Below, in pieces: positions 51,715 to 60,360 of a stretch of 64,000 nucleotides of DNA. The stretch lies in NCBI GenBank assembly GCA_050299855.1, contig JBNKWQ010000053.1, positions 1 to 64,000 on the forward strand, in the 5' to 3' direction. How positions within the stretch are numbered: position 1 is the stretch's first letter; each line of letters opens with the position of its first letter. The translations under genes and the position numbers were made by a program. Below the pieces are notes generated by a model that did no database searches, was not told the DNA's origin, and worked only from the letters and a program-made list of their open reading frames with translations. This DNA comes from Hahella sp050299855. GTDB taxonomy: Bacteria; Pseudomonadota; Gammaproteobacteria; Pseudomonadales; Oleiphilaceae.

Positions 51715-52326
51715 GTGACCCAAACCTTTAGGGAGCGCCGACGCTACTTTCGTGTTAACGATACTCTGGATATCAGTTGTCGTCTGATGGAGGCAGACGA
51801 CGCCGGAAAACCTGGGGTATCCGGAGGGAGGAAATTATCGGAGCGTTGGTTGCATATTGAGAATGATATCCAGATCGCCTTGGAAAAAGTGCGCAAACAA
51901 TCATCGGACGTGGCGGATCTGCTTGCTCTGTTTAATCAGAAAATTAGTCTTATGGGTTCCGATGAGCATGCTGATTCTGGAGAAGAGGCCGCTTTTCAGC
52001 ATTCGGTGTCAGTTAATATCAGCGCCTGTGGAATAGCTTTCTGCCTGCCTGTGCAGTTTGCAGTAGGGGCTTCTTTGCAACTGAAACTGCGCCTCTACCC
52101 AAATATGATTGAACTGTCGTTACCAGCTGTGGTGATTGCCTGTGAAGATCGGGCCGCAAATGGAGATCATCCGGCGGAAAGTGGAGTGAATAGTGACGAG
52201 CCCTTTCTTATCCGTGCCGACTTTGTTCGTCTGGACGATAATATGCAGGAAATTCTGATACAACATGTGTTGAAATGCCAGACACGCGAACTTAAGCAAC
52301 GCCGCCAGGCTCGTCAGTCCGACTAG
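51715..52326 (+). CDS. PilZ-domain protein
   Basis: 203 aa from the GTG at 51715, eight bases after AGGA; a TTG at 51709 is too close to that box. The c-di-GMP binding elements are visible: the RxxxR loop as RRYFR at Arg9-Arg13 and the N-x-S-x-x-G motif as NISACG near residue 101. A helical insert lies between them (about residues 40-90), unusual for a minimal PilZ domain. It starts 27 bases after pomB and may be cotranscribed with the stator, suggesting that c-di-GMP adjusts motor function, as YcgR does in E. coli. Confidence 0.85.
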   Translation: MTQTFRERRRYFRVNDTLDISCRLMEADDAGKPGVSGGRKLSERWLHIENDIQIALEKVRKQSSDVADLLALFNQKISLMGSDEHADSGEEAAFQHSVSVNISACGIAFCLPVQFAVGASLQLKLRLYPNMIELSLPAVVIACEDRAANGDHPAESGVNSDEPFLIRADFVRLDDNMQEILIQHVLKCQTRELKQRRQARQSD

Positions 52327-53153
52327 GTCTGGTAATGCATATTGAGCGCAATTGTTGCCAACTTTTCTCCGGTTATTCCTGTGGCATCAAAACTCCTCTC
52401 GATCACTTCCACGGATTGATTACGGTGCCAGAATACCAGGGTGCAGGCTCGAGTTCCGTAAGTGGTCGACTGAATGAATCTGGGGGACAGCAGGCGCTCG
52501 AGTTCGATACCAATTCCGGTATCAGGGAGTTGTGAATCTTCGGCCTGCTCTGCATCCTGCAATAGTTGCCACAGCCTATTAGGACCCGGCTCTTCACCGG
52601 TGTATTGCTTTACTGCGGCCCGGAAAATAGGTAGTCCCTTCTGAATCTTGGGCCAGCTATCATTGAGCCGGCCATTGCTAAGTCCGTAAAACCCCGGTTT
52701 CAGTACTTGATACGCTTTTCGCGGCAGCGTTTCTGGCTGAGTCATGGCAGCCTGATTTATGTCCAGGTTTCGGTTACTGCAATAGAATAACGCCTTGCCG
52801 TCGAACGACAGTGCATTGAAGCCGCTGTATAAACGAGCCTCCTGACTCAGTCTATCCTGCAGATACTTCTGGATTGATCCGGTCAACAGCAACTCCTTGA
52901 CCAGATTGCCGCGGGATTTTGGAGCAGTGGCCATCTCGCTCGAACGGTAATTGGTGATGGCGGCAAAGCGGCCCCCCTGGTGAATCCCCATCCAGGTGCC
53001 TCCTTCCTTCAAATCCCGGCCCGCCCAGATTTCCGGATGATCATCCCATCGATGTAGTGGCAGCGTTGGGCGGCTGAAAAACTCATCCCTGTTGGCAGCG
53101 ACTATGAGTGGAAATTCAGGGTGCATTTGGTAAGCAATAAATATCAGACACAT
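52323..53153 (-). CDS. NRDE family (TANGO2-like) protein
   Basis: 276 aa. The N-terminus MCLIFIAYQMHPEFPLIVAA followed by NRDEFF is the family signature: Cys2 and NRDE recall the N-terminal-nucleophile fold. TWMGIHQGGRFAAITNYR and GFYGLSNGRL are also typical. The bacterial role is not known; a link to haem handling has been proposed for eukaryotic TANGO2 relatives. It is convergent with the PilZ gene (4-bp overlap) and divergent from the TSUP gene. Confidence 0.93.
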   Translation of the reverse strand: MCLIFIAYQMHPEFPLIVAANRDEFFSRPTLPLHRWDDHPEIWAGRDLKEGGTWMGIHQGGRFAAITNYRSSEMATAPKSRGNLVKELLLTGSIQKYLQDRLSQEARLYSGFNALSFDGKALFYCSNRNLDINQAAMTQPETLPRKAYQVLKPGFYGLSNGRLNDSWPKIQKGLPIFRAAVKQYTGEEPGPNRLWQLLQDAEQAEDSQLPDTGIGIELERLLSPRFIQSTTYGTRACTLVFWHRNQSVEVIERSFDATGITGEKLATIALNMHYQT

Positions 53154-53259
53154 AGCGTACAGTTCGTCGTCGGGCTAATGGATTTTGTGTATCATACCAG
53201 CTTTATTTTTTGGGGTCGGCGCATCCGTCTGAGTAGGCGGTCCCCGTAGTGGAGTAGGA

Positions 53260-54060
53260 ATGATATTTTTCATATATATGCTTTTAGGGGCCTGTGCGGG
53301 TACGCTGGCCGGTCTTTTCGGCATTGGAGGTGGATTGATCATTGTGCCGGTGTTGATATTCAGCTTTGATTTGCTCAAAGTTGATCCGGCAGTCGCGACC
53401 CATCTTGCTGTCGGTACCTCTCTAGCCACCATCATATTCACTTCTATTTCATCAATTAAATCCCACCACAATAAACAAGGGGTTTTATGGCCGGTATTTC
53501 GCCCGATGGCCATCGGGCTGATCCTTGGTGCTGTAATGGGCGTACTGACTGCCGGGATATTGTCGGGTATGGCTCTGCGCATGATTATTGGAATTTTTGC
53601 CATTGTTGTTGGTGTGCAAATGGCGTTGGCGTTGCAACCGAAACCGCACCGAAACCTTCCTGGGGTTCCAATGTTGGCAACAGTTGGAACAGGCATTGGT
53701 TGGGCGTCGGCCATCTTTGGTATTGGTGGTGGAACTCTGTCGGTGCCCTATTTGACTTGGTGTAATGTGCGAATGCAGCAGGCGGTAGGGACTTCGGCAG
53801 CCTGCGGGTTCCCCATTGCTGTGATGGGCGCATTAACCAATGTCTGGGAAGGCTGGGGTGTTGAAACTTTACCAAAATGGAGTCTGGGTTATATTTACCT
53901 GCCGGCTGCGGTGGGTATCATTTTAACCAGTGTTCCATTCGCCCGTCTCGGTGCGAAGCTGGCTCATCGCCTGCCTAGCAAAACACTCAAACGTATTTTT
54001 TCCGTCCTGCTGTTTGTTGTCGGCGGACGTTTTCTTTATCAAACCCTGGGGGCAATGTGA
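53260..54060 (+). CDS. TauE/SafE (TSUP) family permease
   Basis: 266 aa membrane protein with eight predicted helices. The two TSUP repeats are visible: GACAGTLAGLFGIGGGLIIV near the N-terminus and GTGIGWASAIFGIGGGTLSV in the middle, each with the GxGGG turn. Family members export sulfite, sulfoacetate or other small anions. The substrate is not predictable. It overlaps lgt by four bases, a pairing seen in many gammaproteobacteria. Confidence 0.92.
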   Translation: MIFFIYMLLGACAGTLAGLFGIGGGLIIVPVLIFSFDLLKVDPAVATHLAVGTSLATIIFTSISSIKSHHNKQGVLWPVFRPMAIGLILGAVMGVLTAGILSGMALRMIIGIFAIVVGVQMALALQPKPHRNLPGVPMLATVGTGIGWASAIFGIGGGTLSVPYLTWCNVRMQQAVGTSAACGFPIAVMGALTNVWEGWGVETLPKWSLGYIYLPAAVGIILTSVPFARLGAKLAHRLPSKTLKRIFSVLLFVVGGRFLYQTLGAM

Positions 54061-54893
54061 CAGAACGTTGGTTTGACTATCCTGCAATTGATCCAGTCGC
54101 GGTCAGTCTTGGTCCGCTGCAAATTCATTGGTATGGCCTCATGTACCTGCTCGGGTTTGCGGCTGCCTGGTGGCTGGGTAAGTTCCGTGCCCGCAAGTCT
54201 TATACTCCACTGAACGAAATCCAGGTTAGTGATCTGATCTTTTGGTGTGCGCTGGGAGTTGTTTTGGGTGGGCGCTTTGGCTATGTGTTTTTCTACAACT
54301 TCGATAAGTTTCTGGGTGATCCCATATGGCTGTTTAAGGTATGGACTGGAGGGATGTCTTTTCACGGTGGTTTGATCGGGGTCATCCTGTCGATGTGGCT
54401 TTATGGCCGCTCTATTGGCGTCAGATTCTTTGAGGTTGCAGATTTCGTTGCGCCTTTGGTTCCCATTGGGTTGGGTGCCGGCAGGATTGGTAATTTTATT
54501 GGCGGCGAATTGTGGGGGCGGGCAACTGATGTGCCATGGGCCATGATTTTCCCTCGAGATCCGTTGGCGCTGGCGCGTCATCCATCACAGCTTTATCAAT
54601 TTGCTTTAGAGGGGGGGGTACTGTTTTGTATCCTGTGGTGGTTTTCTTCCAAACCCCGTCCGAAAATGGCCGTGTCAGGGTTGTTCTTGTTGGCTTACGG
54701 GGCATTCCGCTTTCTGGTGGAGTTTGTACGTGAGCCGGATGCGCATATTGGCTATCTGGCATGGGACTGGCTGACGATGGGGCAGGTGCTATCGCTACCA
54801 ATGGTCTTGGTTGGGATGGGGTTTCTGGTCTGGAGTCATCGTTTCCAGCAGGGAGACTCTGCCACAGTGGCGGCGAAAGTTTCCAAGGGTTAA
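54057..54893 (+). CDS. lgt: Prolipoprotein diacylglyceryl transferase
   Basis: 278 aa inner-membrane enzyme that attaches diacylglycerol to the lipobox cysteine. The signature GAGRIGNFIGGELWGRATD lies near residues 142-160, HGGLIGVILSMWLYGR contains the essential His, and the C-terminal YGAFRFLVEFVREPD is conserved. GTG start overlapping the TSUP stop. A run of eight G occurs at 54611-54618. LpoA in this window is among its substrates. Confidence 0.97.
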   Translation: MTERWFDYPAIDPVAVSLGPLQIHWYGLMYLLGFAAAWWLGKFRARKSYTPLNEIQVSDLIFWCALGVVLGGRFGYVFFYNFDKFLGDPIWLFKVWTGGMSFHGGLIGVILSMWLYGRSIGVRFFEVADFVAPLVPIGLGAGRIGNFIGGELWGRATDVPWAMIFPRDPLALARHPSQLYQFALEGGVLFCILWWFSSKPRPKMAVSGLFLLAYGAFRFLVEFVREPDAHIGYLAWDWLTMGQVLSLPMVLVGMGFLVWSHRFQQGDSATVAAKVSKG

Positions 54894-54975
54894 GAAGCCA
54901 GGAGTTACACTCTGTTGTTATGCCCCTGGGCATACACATCGTGTGACCCAAAAATGATTTAATTGGATTGATGCG

Positions 54976-55770
54976 ATGCAGCAGTATTTAAACATGATGA
55001 AGTTTGTGCGGGAGCACGGACATGTCAAAACAGACCGGACAGGCACAGGAACACTCAGTACGTTTGGGTATCAGATGCGCTTTGACCTGAGTAAGGGCTT
55101 TCCCCTGCTTACAACTAAAAAGTTACATATACGCTCTATTGTCTATGAGCTTTTATGGTTTCTGAATGGCGATACAAATATCCGTTACCTGAAGGAAAAT
55201 GGTGTGTCCATATGGGACGAATGGGCTGATGATAAGGGCGAGCTTGGTCCTGTCTATGGGTATCAATGGCGAAGCTGGCCTGCACCGAATGGTCAGCATA
55301 TTGATCAGATCAGTAGGGTCCTGGAGCAAATTCGTACCAACCCTGATTCAAGGCGCCATATGGTGGTTGCCTATAATCCTGCCTTTGTCGATCAAATGGC
55401 CTTGCCACCTTGTCATGCTATGTTTCAGTTTTACGTAGCGGATGGCCGCTTGTCCTGCCAGCTCTATCAGCGTAGTGCAGATATTTTTCTGGGCGTGCCA
55501 TTCAATATTGCCAGTTATGCCCTTCTTACTCATTTGTTTGCGCAGCAGTGTGATCTGGAAGTTGGGGATTTTGTCTGGACTGGAGGTGATGTGCACCTCT
55601 ATCAAAACCATCTTGCGCAGACAGATGAGCAACTGAGTCGTAGCCCCGGGCCTCTTCCCAAGCTGGTTATTAATCGTCGTCCCGCCGGCTTATTTGATTA
55701 TCAGTATGAGGACTTTGAGATTCAGGGTTATGATCCGATGCCACATATCAAAGCGCCGGTGGCGGTGTAA
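54976..55770 (+). CDS. thyA: Thymidylate synthase
   Basis: 264 aa, exactly the E. coli length. The catalytic Cys146 lies in ALPPCHAMFQFYV; the dUMP-binding QLYQRSADIFLGVPFNIASY and the C-terminal PVAV-type end are intact. It methylates dUMP with methylene-tetrahydrofolate, producing dihydrofolate that the adjacent folA product reduces. Confidence 0.98.
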   Translation: MQQYLNMMKFVREHGHVKTDRTGTGTLSTFGYQMRFDLSKGFPLLTTKKLHIRSIVYELLWFLNGDTNIRYLKENGVSIWDEWADDKGELGPVYGYQWRSWPAPNGQHIDQISRVLEQIRTNPDSRRHMVVAYNPAFVDQMALPPCHAMFQFYVADGRLSCQLYQRSADIFLGVPFNIASYALLTHLFAQQCDLEVGDFVWTGGDVHLYQNHLAQTDEQLSRSPGPLPKLVINRRPAGLFDYQYEDFEIQGYDPMPHIKAPVAV

Positions 55771-55783
55771 TGGAGTCGACAGA

Positions 55784-56320
55784 ATGACTATTATTGATTC
55801 CTCACCTTCACAGGCTTCGTTAGCCAAATCGGTAAGCCTGTCGATAATCGTTGCGCGGGCCGAAAATGGCGTTATTGGTATCAACAATCAACTGCCTTGG
55901 CGTTTGTCCAATGATCTTCAGTACTTCAAAAAAATGACTCTAGGCAAACCTATTGTTATGGGGCGCAAGACCTTTGATTCCATTGGTCGACCATTGCCTG
56001 GCCGGACCAATATTGTGGTTACCCGAAACCGGGGCTGGAAATCTGACGGTGTTACTGTGGTCCATTCGCTGCAGGAAGCTCTTAAGGTTGCAAGCATTGA
56101 GCCGGGTGGTGAGGTGATGCTGATTGGTGGCGCAGAACTCTATCGTCAGGGGTTGGCTGTCGCAGACAAGGTTTATCTTACTGAAGTAAAGGCTTGCCCT
56201 GAGGGCGATGCCTACTTTCCTGATTTAACTTCCGAATGGCAAGAGGTCAGTCGTCAGCCTCAAGAGGCTGACGAAAAAAATGACTGCGCTCATGATTTTG
56301 TCATCTACCAACGCAGCTAA
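55784..56320 (+). CDS. folA: Dihydrofolate reductase
   Basis: 178 aa from the ATG at 55784, 13 bases after thyA with GGAG upstream. Core motifs: LSIIVARAENGVIGINNQLPW near the N-terminus, VMGRKTFDSIGRPLPGRTNI, and MLIGGAELYRQGL. About 14 extra N-terminal residues precede the usual start of the fold; a later GTG could be used instead. It regenerates tetrahydrofolate after the ThyA reaction. Confidence 0.96.
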   Translation: MTIIDSSPSQASLAKSVSLSIIVARAENGVIGINNQLPWRLSNDLQYFKKMTLGKPIVMGRKTFDSIGRPLPGRTNIVVTRNRGWKSDGVTVVHSLQEALKVASIEPGGEVMLIGGAELYRQGLAVADKVYLTEVKACPEGDAYFPDLTSEWQEVSRQPQEADEKNDCAHDFVIYQRS

Positions 56321-56336
56321 AGCCCGTGGTTAATGC

Positions 56337-56364
56337 AATAATGCCCGCCAGGACGGGCATTATT
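56337..56364. terminator. Terminator between folA and the TPR gene
   Basis: AATAATGCCCG (56337-56347) and CGGGCATTATT (56354-56364) form a perfect 11-bp stem with a 6-base loop between convergent genes. It overlaps the stop codon of the minus-strand TPR gene. T runs are short on both sides, so efficiency is uncertain. Confidence 0.7.
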
Positions 56365-59152
56365 GTAATGTCTTAAGCAACAACTCCGCTTCTTCTTTGC
56401 CTGGAAAGCTATTTCCGCTGTTTAGTGCGGCTTTAAGCTCTGATACAGCCTCTGCTTTCCGGTCCTGTTTGGCCAGCACATAGCCCAGATGGTAACGGGT
56501 TTCTGCATTGGAGGCATTCATGGAGAAGGCTTCACGCAAATGGGACAGCGCCTCGGGGTAACGTTCTTTTTGTGCCAGCAGCCATCCCATGGTATCCAGC
56601 ATTGCCGCATTATTTTGTTCCAGCTTCAAGCCTTTCTCTGCCAATGCGAGAGCTTTATCCAGATTTTCAGGCGCGTAAATGTTGGCCAGATTATTGTAAA
56701 CCCCAACGTCTTTTTCGAAACTTGGCCGGGCAATCAAAAATTCATAATGAGATTTGGCCTTGTCAAAAAGCTGCTGATTTAAATAGCTGTCTGCCAAAAG
56801 ACGGACAATCCAATCAGGCTGTGGTTCCTGCTTGATTCGGGCCTCAATGAGACTGGTGAACTGCTTTTCCCCTATACCTTGCAGAGTCAGCTGGTAAAGG
56901 TTAATCAGAGCCGATGTGCTGTAGGGCTCCAATTTGAGAGTTTGCAGGTAGAGGTTCTGAGCTTCGGTATAATTTTTTCTGCTGTTGGCGATATCACCTT
57001 TGAGTAAGCTGATGCTGGCATTGTTGCCGAAATTATTTTCCAGACGAGTGGCTTCATTCTCAGCTGCCTGAATATTACCTTCAGAGAGCGAAAGGCGGAC
57101 TAGTTCGAGCTTAACCGGTAGTAGGTTATCACTTAAGGAATCCGCTTTTTCCAAGCTTTTTCTGGCACTAGGAAGGTCTTTTGCCGCGCGCTGATAGCCT
57201 GCCAGTCCAAAAAGCTTTTGCGGATCTTCGCTCCAAATACCGTATAGTATATTCAGGTCCCGTTGGGCGTCTTTGTACTTACGCAGATGTGTATATATCT
57301 GCGCTCTCTGCACCAGATAGTCCGCATTTATTCTGTTACGCTTCAGCAGGTCGTTAACGGTGGTCAAGGCAGAGTTCCAGTCCTGTGATTTTTGATAGAC
57401 AGATAATTTAAATTCTTCTGCGGCAATATTTTCGGGGTCATACACCTGGATTTTACTTACCCAGCTCAACGCATCTGCTGAGTTTCCTCTTTGCTCTTCT
57501 GTTCGGGCAAGTAGCAGCAATGAGGGTGTATGGTTTGGAGTTTTGACTAAAAGGTCTTTCAGTGACTCTATGGCCTCATCAACACGATTTAAGGATTTTA
57601 AAGCTATAGCCTGGTTGAATTGCGCCATATTGTTATTAGGGTCTTTGGCCAAAACCATGTCTATCTGAGATATCGCTTCGCTGGCTTTCCCCGTCCTGAT
57701 ATTTAAGGCAATAGCGAAATTCAGTACATCCAGATTTCCCGGTTCTTGTTGTAGCAGATTGTCGGAGATTACTCGTGCATCAGCCAGACGTTCAAGGTGT
57801 ATGAGAAGTTCGCCTCGGAGCAGGTAATAACCCAGAGGTGGTTTAGCGCCAAAGTCTCCGTTGTCCAATAATGCCAAAGCTTCGGTAAAGCGGTTGCGCT
57901 GCTTCTCTATATTCGCTTCCATCAGGATAATGACGGGTAAATTGCCATGTTGCTGCTTGAGCTTGCCCAGAAATATTTCAGCATTGATCAACTTGCCATC
58001 ATTGATGTAGAGCTGTACTAATTTAAGTGACAGGTTTAGATTTTTTGCCACCGGTGCCCGATGAGTCTCAAGGTAGTCGATAGCCCGTCGGCTTTGTCCG
58101 GTTTTTAGGTAGAGGTCCACCAGCAGCTGGGTTGCTCCTAGATCGTCGGGGACACGCTCCAGATAACTCAGTAGAATGGTTTTGGCTTTCTCCAGATTGC
58201 CACGGATATATTCTGCAACGCCTTGAATAAATATCAGATTGGCATGCTGGTCCATTTGAGATGAGTCCAACAAGGACAGTTGGTCACTCAGTTTAGCCAG
58301 TGTTTCATTGGCGGCATCGACGTCATTGTCAGCCAGCATTAGCCAGGCACCAATAATGGTGGCCGTTGGATCATTGGGTGTTTGGTCATTAATCAGTTTA
58401 AGGTAAGTGCGAACTTCCTCCATATTACCCAGCTTCAGGTGAGTGCCTGCCAGGCTGCGGAGAATCTTGGGGTCTTTGGGGTCATACTTATAGGCAGTAT
58501 CGAAATATTCGATGGCTTTATCGTAGCTTCCTTTTCTCAGTTCCAGCTCACCCCTGAGTTGCCAGGTTTTGGCATTGACTGGCTCTATCTCAAGAGATTT
58601 GGTAAGTAATTTGTCCGCTTCCTCAACTTTGCCTATCCGCGTGTATACGGCTGCCAAAGAGTTAAAGGCACGTGTGTCAGAATACATCTCACTGGCCTTT
58701 TGAAACTCTGCTTGTGCCAGTTCCGGATTATTTTCCAGGAGATAGGTCTGACCTCTCAGCAGAGCCCACTCAAAACGGGTGCGCGGGGAAAATTCGTTAA
58801 AACGACGTTCAAATTTTAATAGTTCGTCGACTTTTTTCTGCAGGATTAACGTAGTGCCAAGCAATGGAATAACAAGGTTGATATCAGCGCCTAAATCCAA
58901 GGCATTGTAGAGTTCGTGTTCCGCAGCGGGAATATTGCCAGCGTTAAAGTAGAGTTCGCTTAGCAATATCCGGGACGGAAGGTGCTTTGAATTCTCTTGT
59001 AAAGCATTCTTTACATGGATAAAGGCATCGTTTTCTTTGCCTTCGGCAAATGCCTTAACAGCCAGTTCGTAATTATTTTCGCTGTCAGCGACGGCGGATA
59101 TGGGGGTAGTCAGGGCGAAGATAAGAAACGCCACAAGGTAGGTTGCTTTCAT
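56360..59152 (-). CDS. prsT: PEP-CTERM system TPR-repeat protein PrsT-like
   Basis: 930 aa from the ATG at 59152 (a TTG three codons upstream is possible). A Sec signal peptide (MKATYLVAFLIFALTTPISA) is followed by about twenty tetratricopeptide repeats up to the C-terminus. The opening after the signal (NYELAVKAFAEGKENDAFIH) and overall length match the PrsT family found with exosortase/PEP-CTERM systems. Unlike many members it has no lipobox cysteine. It lies just downstream of a PEP-CTERM substrate gene but behind a terminator, so it has its own transcript. Role presumed in envelope or polysaccharide-linked protein export. Confidence 0.75.
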   Translation of the reverse strand: MKATYLVAFLIFALTTPISAVADSENNYELAVKAFAEGKENDAFIHVKNALQENSKHLPSRILLSELYFNAGNIPAAEHELYNALDLGADINLVIPLLGTTLILQKKVDELLKFERRFNEFSPRTRFEWALLRGQTYLLENNPELAQAEFQKASEMYSDTRAFNSLAAVYTRIGKVEEADKLLTKSLEIEPVNAKTWQLRGELELRKGSYDKAIEYFDTAYKYDPKDPKILRSLAGTHLKLGNMEEVRTYLKLINDQTPNDPTATIIGAWLMLADNDVDAANETLAKLSDQLSLLDSSQMDQHANLIFIQGVAEYIRGNLEKAKTILLSYLERVPDDLGATQLLVDLYLKTGQSRRAIDYLETHRAPVAKNLNLSLKLVQLYINDGKLINAEIFLGKLKQQHGNLPVIILMEANIEKQRNRFTEALALLDNGDFGAKPPLGYYLLRGELLIHLERLADARVISDNLLQQEPGNLDVLNFAIALNIRTGKASEAISQIDMVLAKDPNNNMAQFNQAIALKSLNRVDEAIESLKDLLVKTPNHTPSLLLLARTEEQRGNSADALSWVSKIQVYDPENIAAEEFKLSVYQKSQDWNSALTTVNDLLKRNRINADYLVQRAQIYTHLRKYKDAQRDLNILYGIWSEDPQKLFGLAGYQRAAKDLPSARKSLEKADSLSDNLLPVKLELVRLSLSEGNIQAAENEATRLENNFGNNASISLLKGDIANSRKNYTEAQNLYLQTLKLEPYSTSALINLYQLTLQGIGEKQFTSLIEARIKQEPQPDWIVRLLADSYLNQQLFDKAKSHYEFLIARPSFEKDVGVYNNLANIYAPENLDKALALAEKGLKLEQNNAAMLDTMGWLLAQKERYPEALSHLREAFSMNASNAETRYHLGYVLAKQDRKAEAVSELKAALNSGNSFPGKEEAELLLKTLQ

Positions 59153-59218
59153 AACTTCCAACTAATAATAAACATTAAAATGCAGTAGTGAACCGACGAT
59201 AGTGCACCATGCTAAAAC

Positions 59219-59252
59219 AAAAAAGGCGAACCATAAATAGTTCGCCTTTTTG
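59219..59252 (-). terminator. Terminator of the PEP-CTERM gene
   Basis: AAAAGGCGAAC (59221-59231) and GTTCGCCTTTT (59240-59250) form an 11-bp stem with an 8-base loop. On the minus strand it is followed by a T run, as expected for an intrinsic terminator 35 bases after the PEP-CTERM gene. Confidence 0.88.
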
Positions 59253-59285
59253 AGTGACTGGATACTGCAGCGAGAGAAAATACTC

Positions 59286-60059
59286 TTAGCTGATGGCTCG
59301 CTTGCGTCTTGAAGAGACCAGTGCCAGCAAGCCAGAAGTCAGCATTACCAACGTACCTGGTTCCGGAACATCGCCACCTGGAGGTGGAGGGGTGTCCTTT
59401 GAGGTGGATGTAATGCCTGCAAGCTTGAAGCCGTCACGATAGCCAGCCCAGCCTTCGCTGCCAAAGGCAGAATTATAGGCACCAATCAACCAGTAGTTGG
59501 AGTAAGTGTTAGATGCAGAGGCGTAATTAACAGTGCTGTAATTTGGCACATTGGCGAAATTACTTTCTACAGACCAGCCGCCGCCACTCACCAAACTTGA
59601 CCAAGTTTCGTTAGTCAGGCCAGAAAAGCCGCCGCCGGTGTAAGCTAATAAAGATAGGTCTGCCTGGTTAAGACTACCACCTTCCAGAGCCCAGCCAATG
59701 CTAAAACTGGTTAAGCTCACAGCGGTATCAAATTCCAGCAGGATCATGTCGAAATCATCACCATAGCTGTCAGTAGAGTGATCAGGAACACTTTCAGTTT
59801 CGTCGCGGTTGATCATGCCGAGAGTGTTGTTGTAATAGGCTAAGCGGGCGTTTTGGATAAGATCGTCTGAGCTGCCACCAGTATCAGACCAGCCACTGGT
59901 CGTCAAATTGACTGACCCGGAAGTCATATTAACAGTGTTGCCGTTGGTATTGCTGCTCAGAGGAGCAGAAGACGAGTTAAAATTCCATGTCTGGGTAGCG
60001 GCCATGGCAGGCGCTGCTACCAGACTGGCCACTAGAGCCAGTGAGACTTTATTAATCAC
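59286..60059 (-). CDS. PEP-CTERM sorting-domain surface protein, XDP1-like
   Basis: 257 aa from the GTG at 60059, nine bases after GGGAG; this start gives a clean signal peptide (MINKVSLALVASLVAAPAMA), while the longer reading to 60113 does not. The C-terminus has the full tripartite sorting signal: VPEPGT, a hydrophobic stretch, and the basic tail RRKRA. An exosortase should cut here. The middle is Ser/Gly/Asn/Thr-rich with no cysteines. It resembles, from memory, the exosortase-dependent XDP1 group (DMILLEFDTAVSLTSFSIGW). A Pro-rich linker (PPPPGG) precedes the signal. Confidence 0.88.
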   Translation of the reverse strand: MINKVSLALVASLVAAPAMAATQTWNFNSSSAPLSSNTNGNTVNMTSGSVNLTTSGWSDTGGSSDDLIQNARLAYYNNTLGMINRDETESVPDHSTDSYGDDFDMILLEFDTAVSLTSFSIGWALEGGSLNQADLSLLAYTGGGFSGLTNETWSSLVSGGGWSVESNFANVPNYSTVNYASASNTYSNYWLIGAYNSAFGSEGWAGYRDGFKLAGITSTSKDTPPPPGGDVPEPGTLVMLTSGLLALVSSRRKRAIS

Positions 60060-60173
60060 TATTGTTACTCCCGTTGTTGCACGTATAAATGAATAGAAAC
60101 CATTACTCTTCAAGCTTTATTAACTAGCCTTTCGGTGAGTTTCATAATGGTCTGACATCTAAAATTAACTGAA

Positions 60174-60188
60174 GGCAATTTTTATGCC
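60174..60188 (-). promoter_or_regulatory. Candidate sigma-54 promoter of the PEP-CTERM gene
   Basis: The minus strand reads GGCATAAAAATTGCC. It has GG and GC separated by exactly ten bases, matching the -24/-12 consensus (GGCAC-N5-TTGC) at all but one core position. It lies about 115 bases before the gene. PEP-CTERM genes are controlled by RpoN through PrsK/PrsR in some bacteria. The motif is also a short palindrome, which weakens the case. Confidence 0.4.
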
Positions 60189-60360
60189 TGTTATACAATA
60201 AGTGCTATTTATTAAGAAATTGTTAGCACCTGCTCTAAAGCAAGATCTGGCGGAATGTCAAATTACCTGACATTTTTCTTCTTTATTTGAGGCTGTACAG
60301 GTCTCACTTGCAGGTGGTGAAGAGGGGCCCTCCCTTGCCGTTATTTCCTTTGGATGCCGG

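Noticed and set aside
60060..60113. 18-residue N-terminal extension of the PEP-CTERM protein
   Set aside because: It would put the signal peptide's basic start in the interior; the GTG at 60059 has a ribosome-binding site and gives a standard signal peptide.
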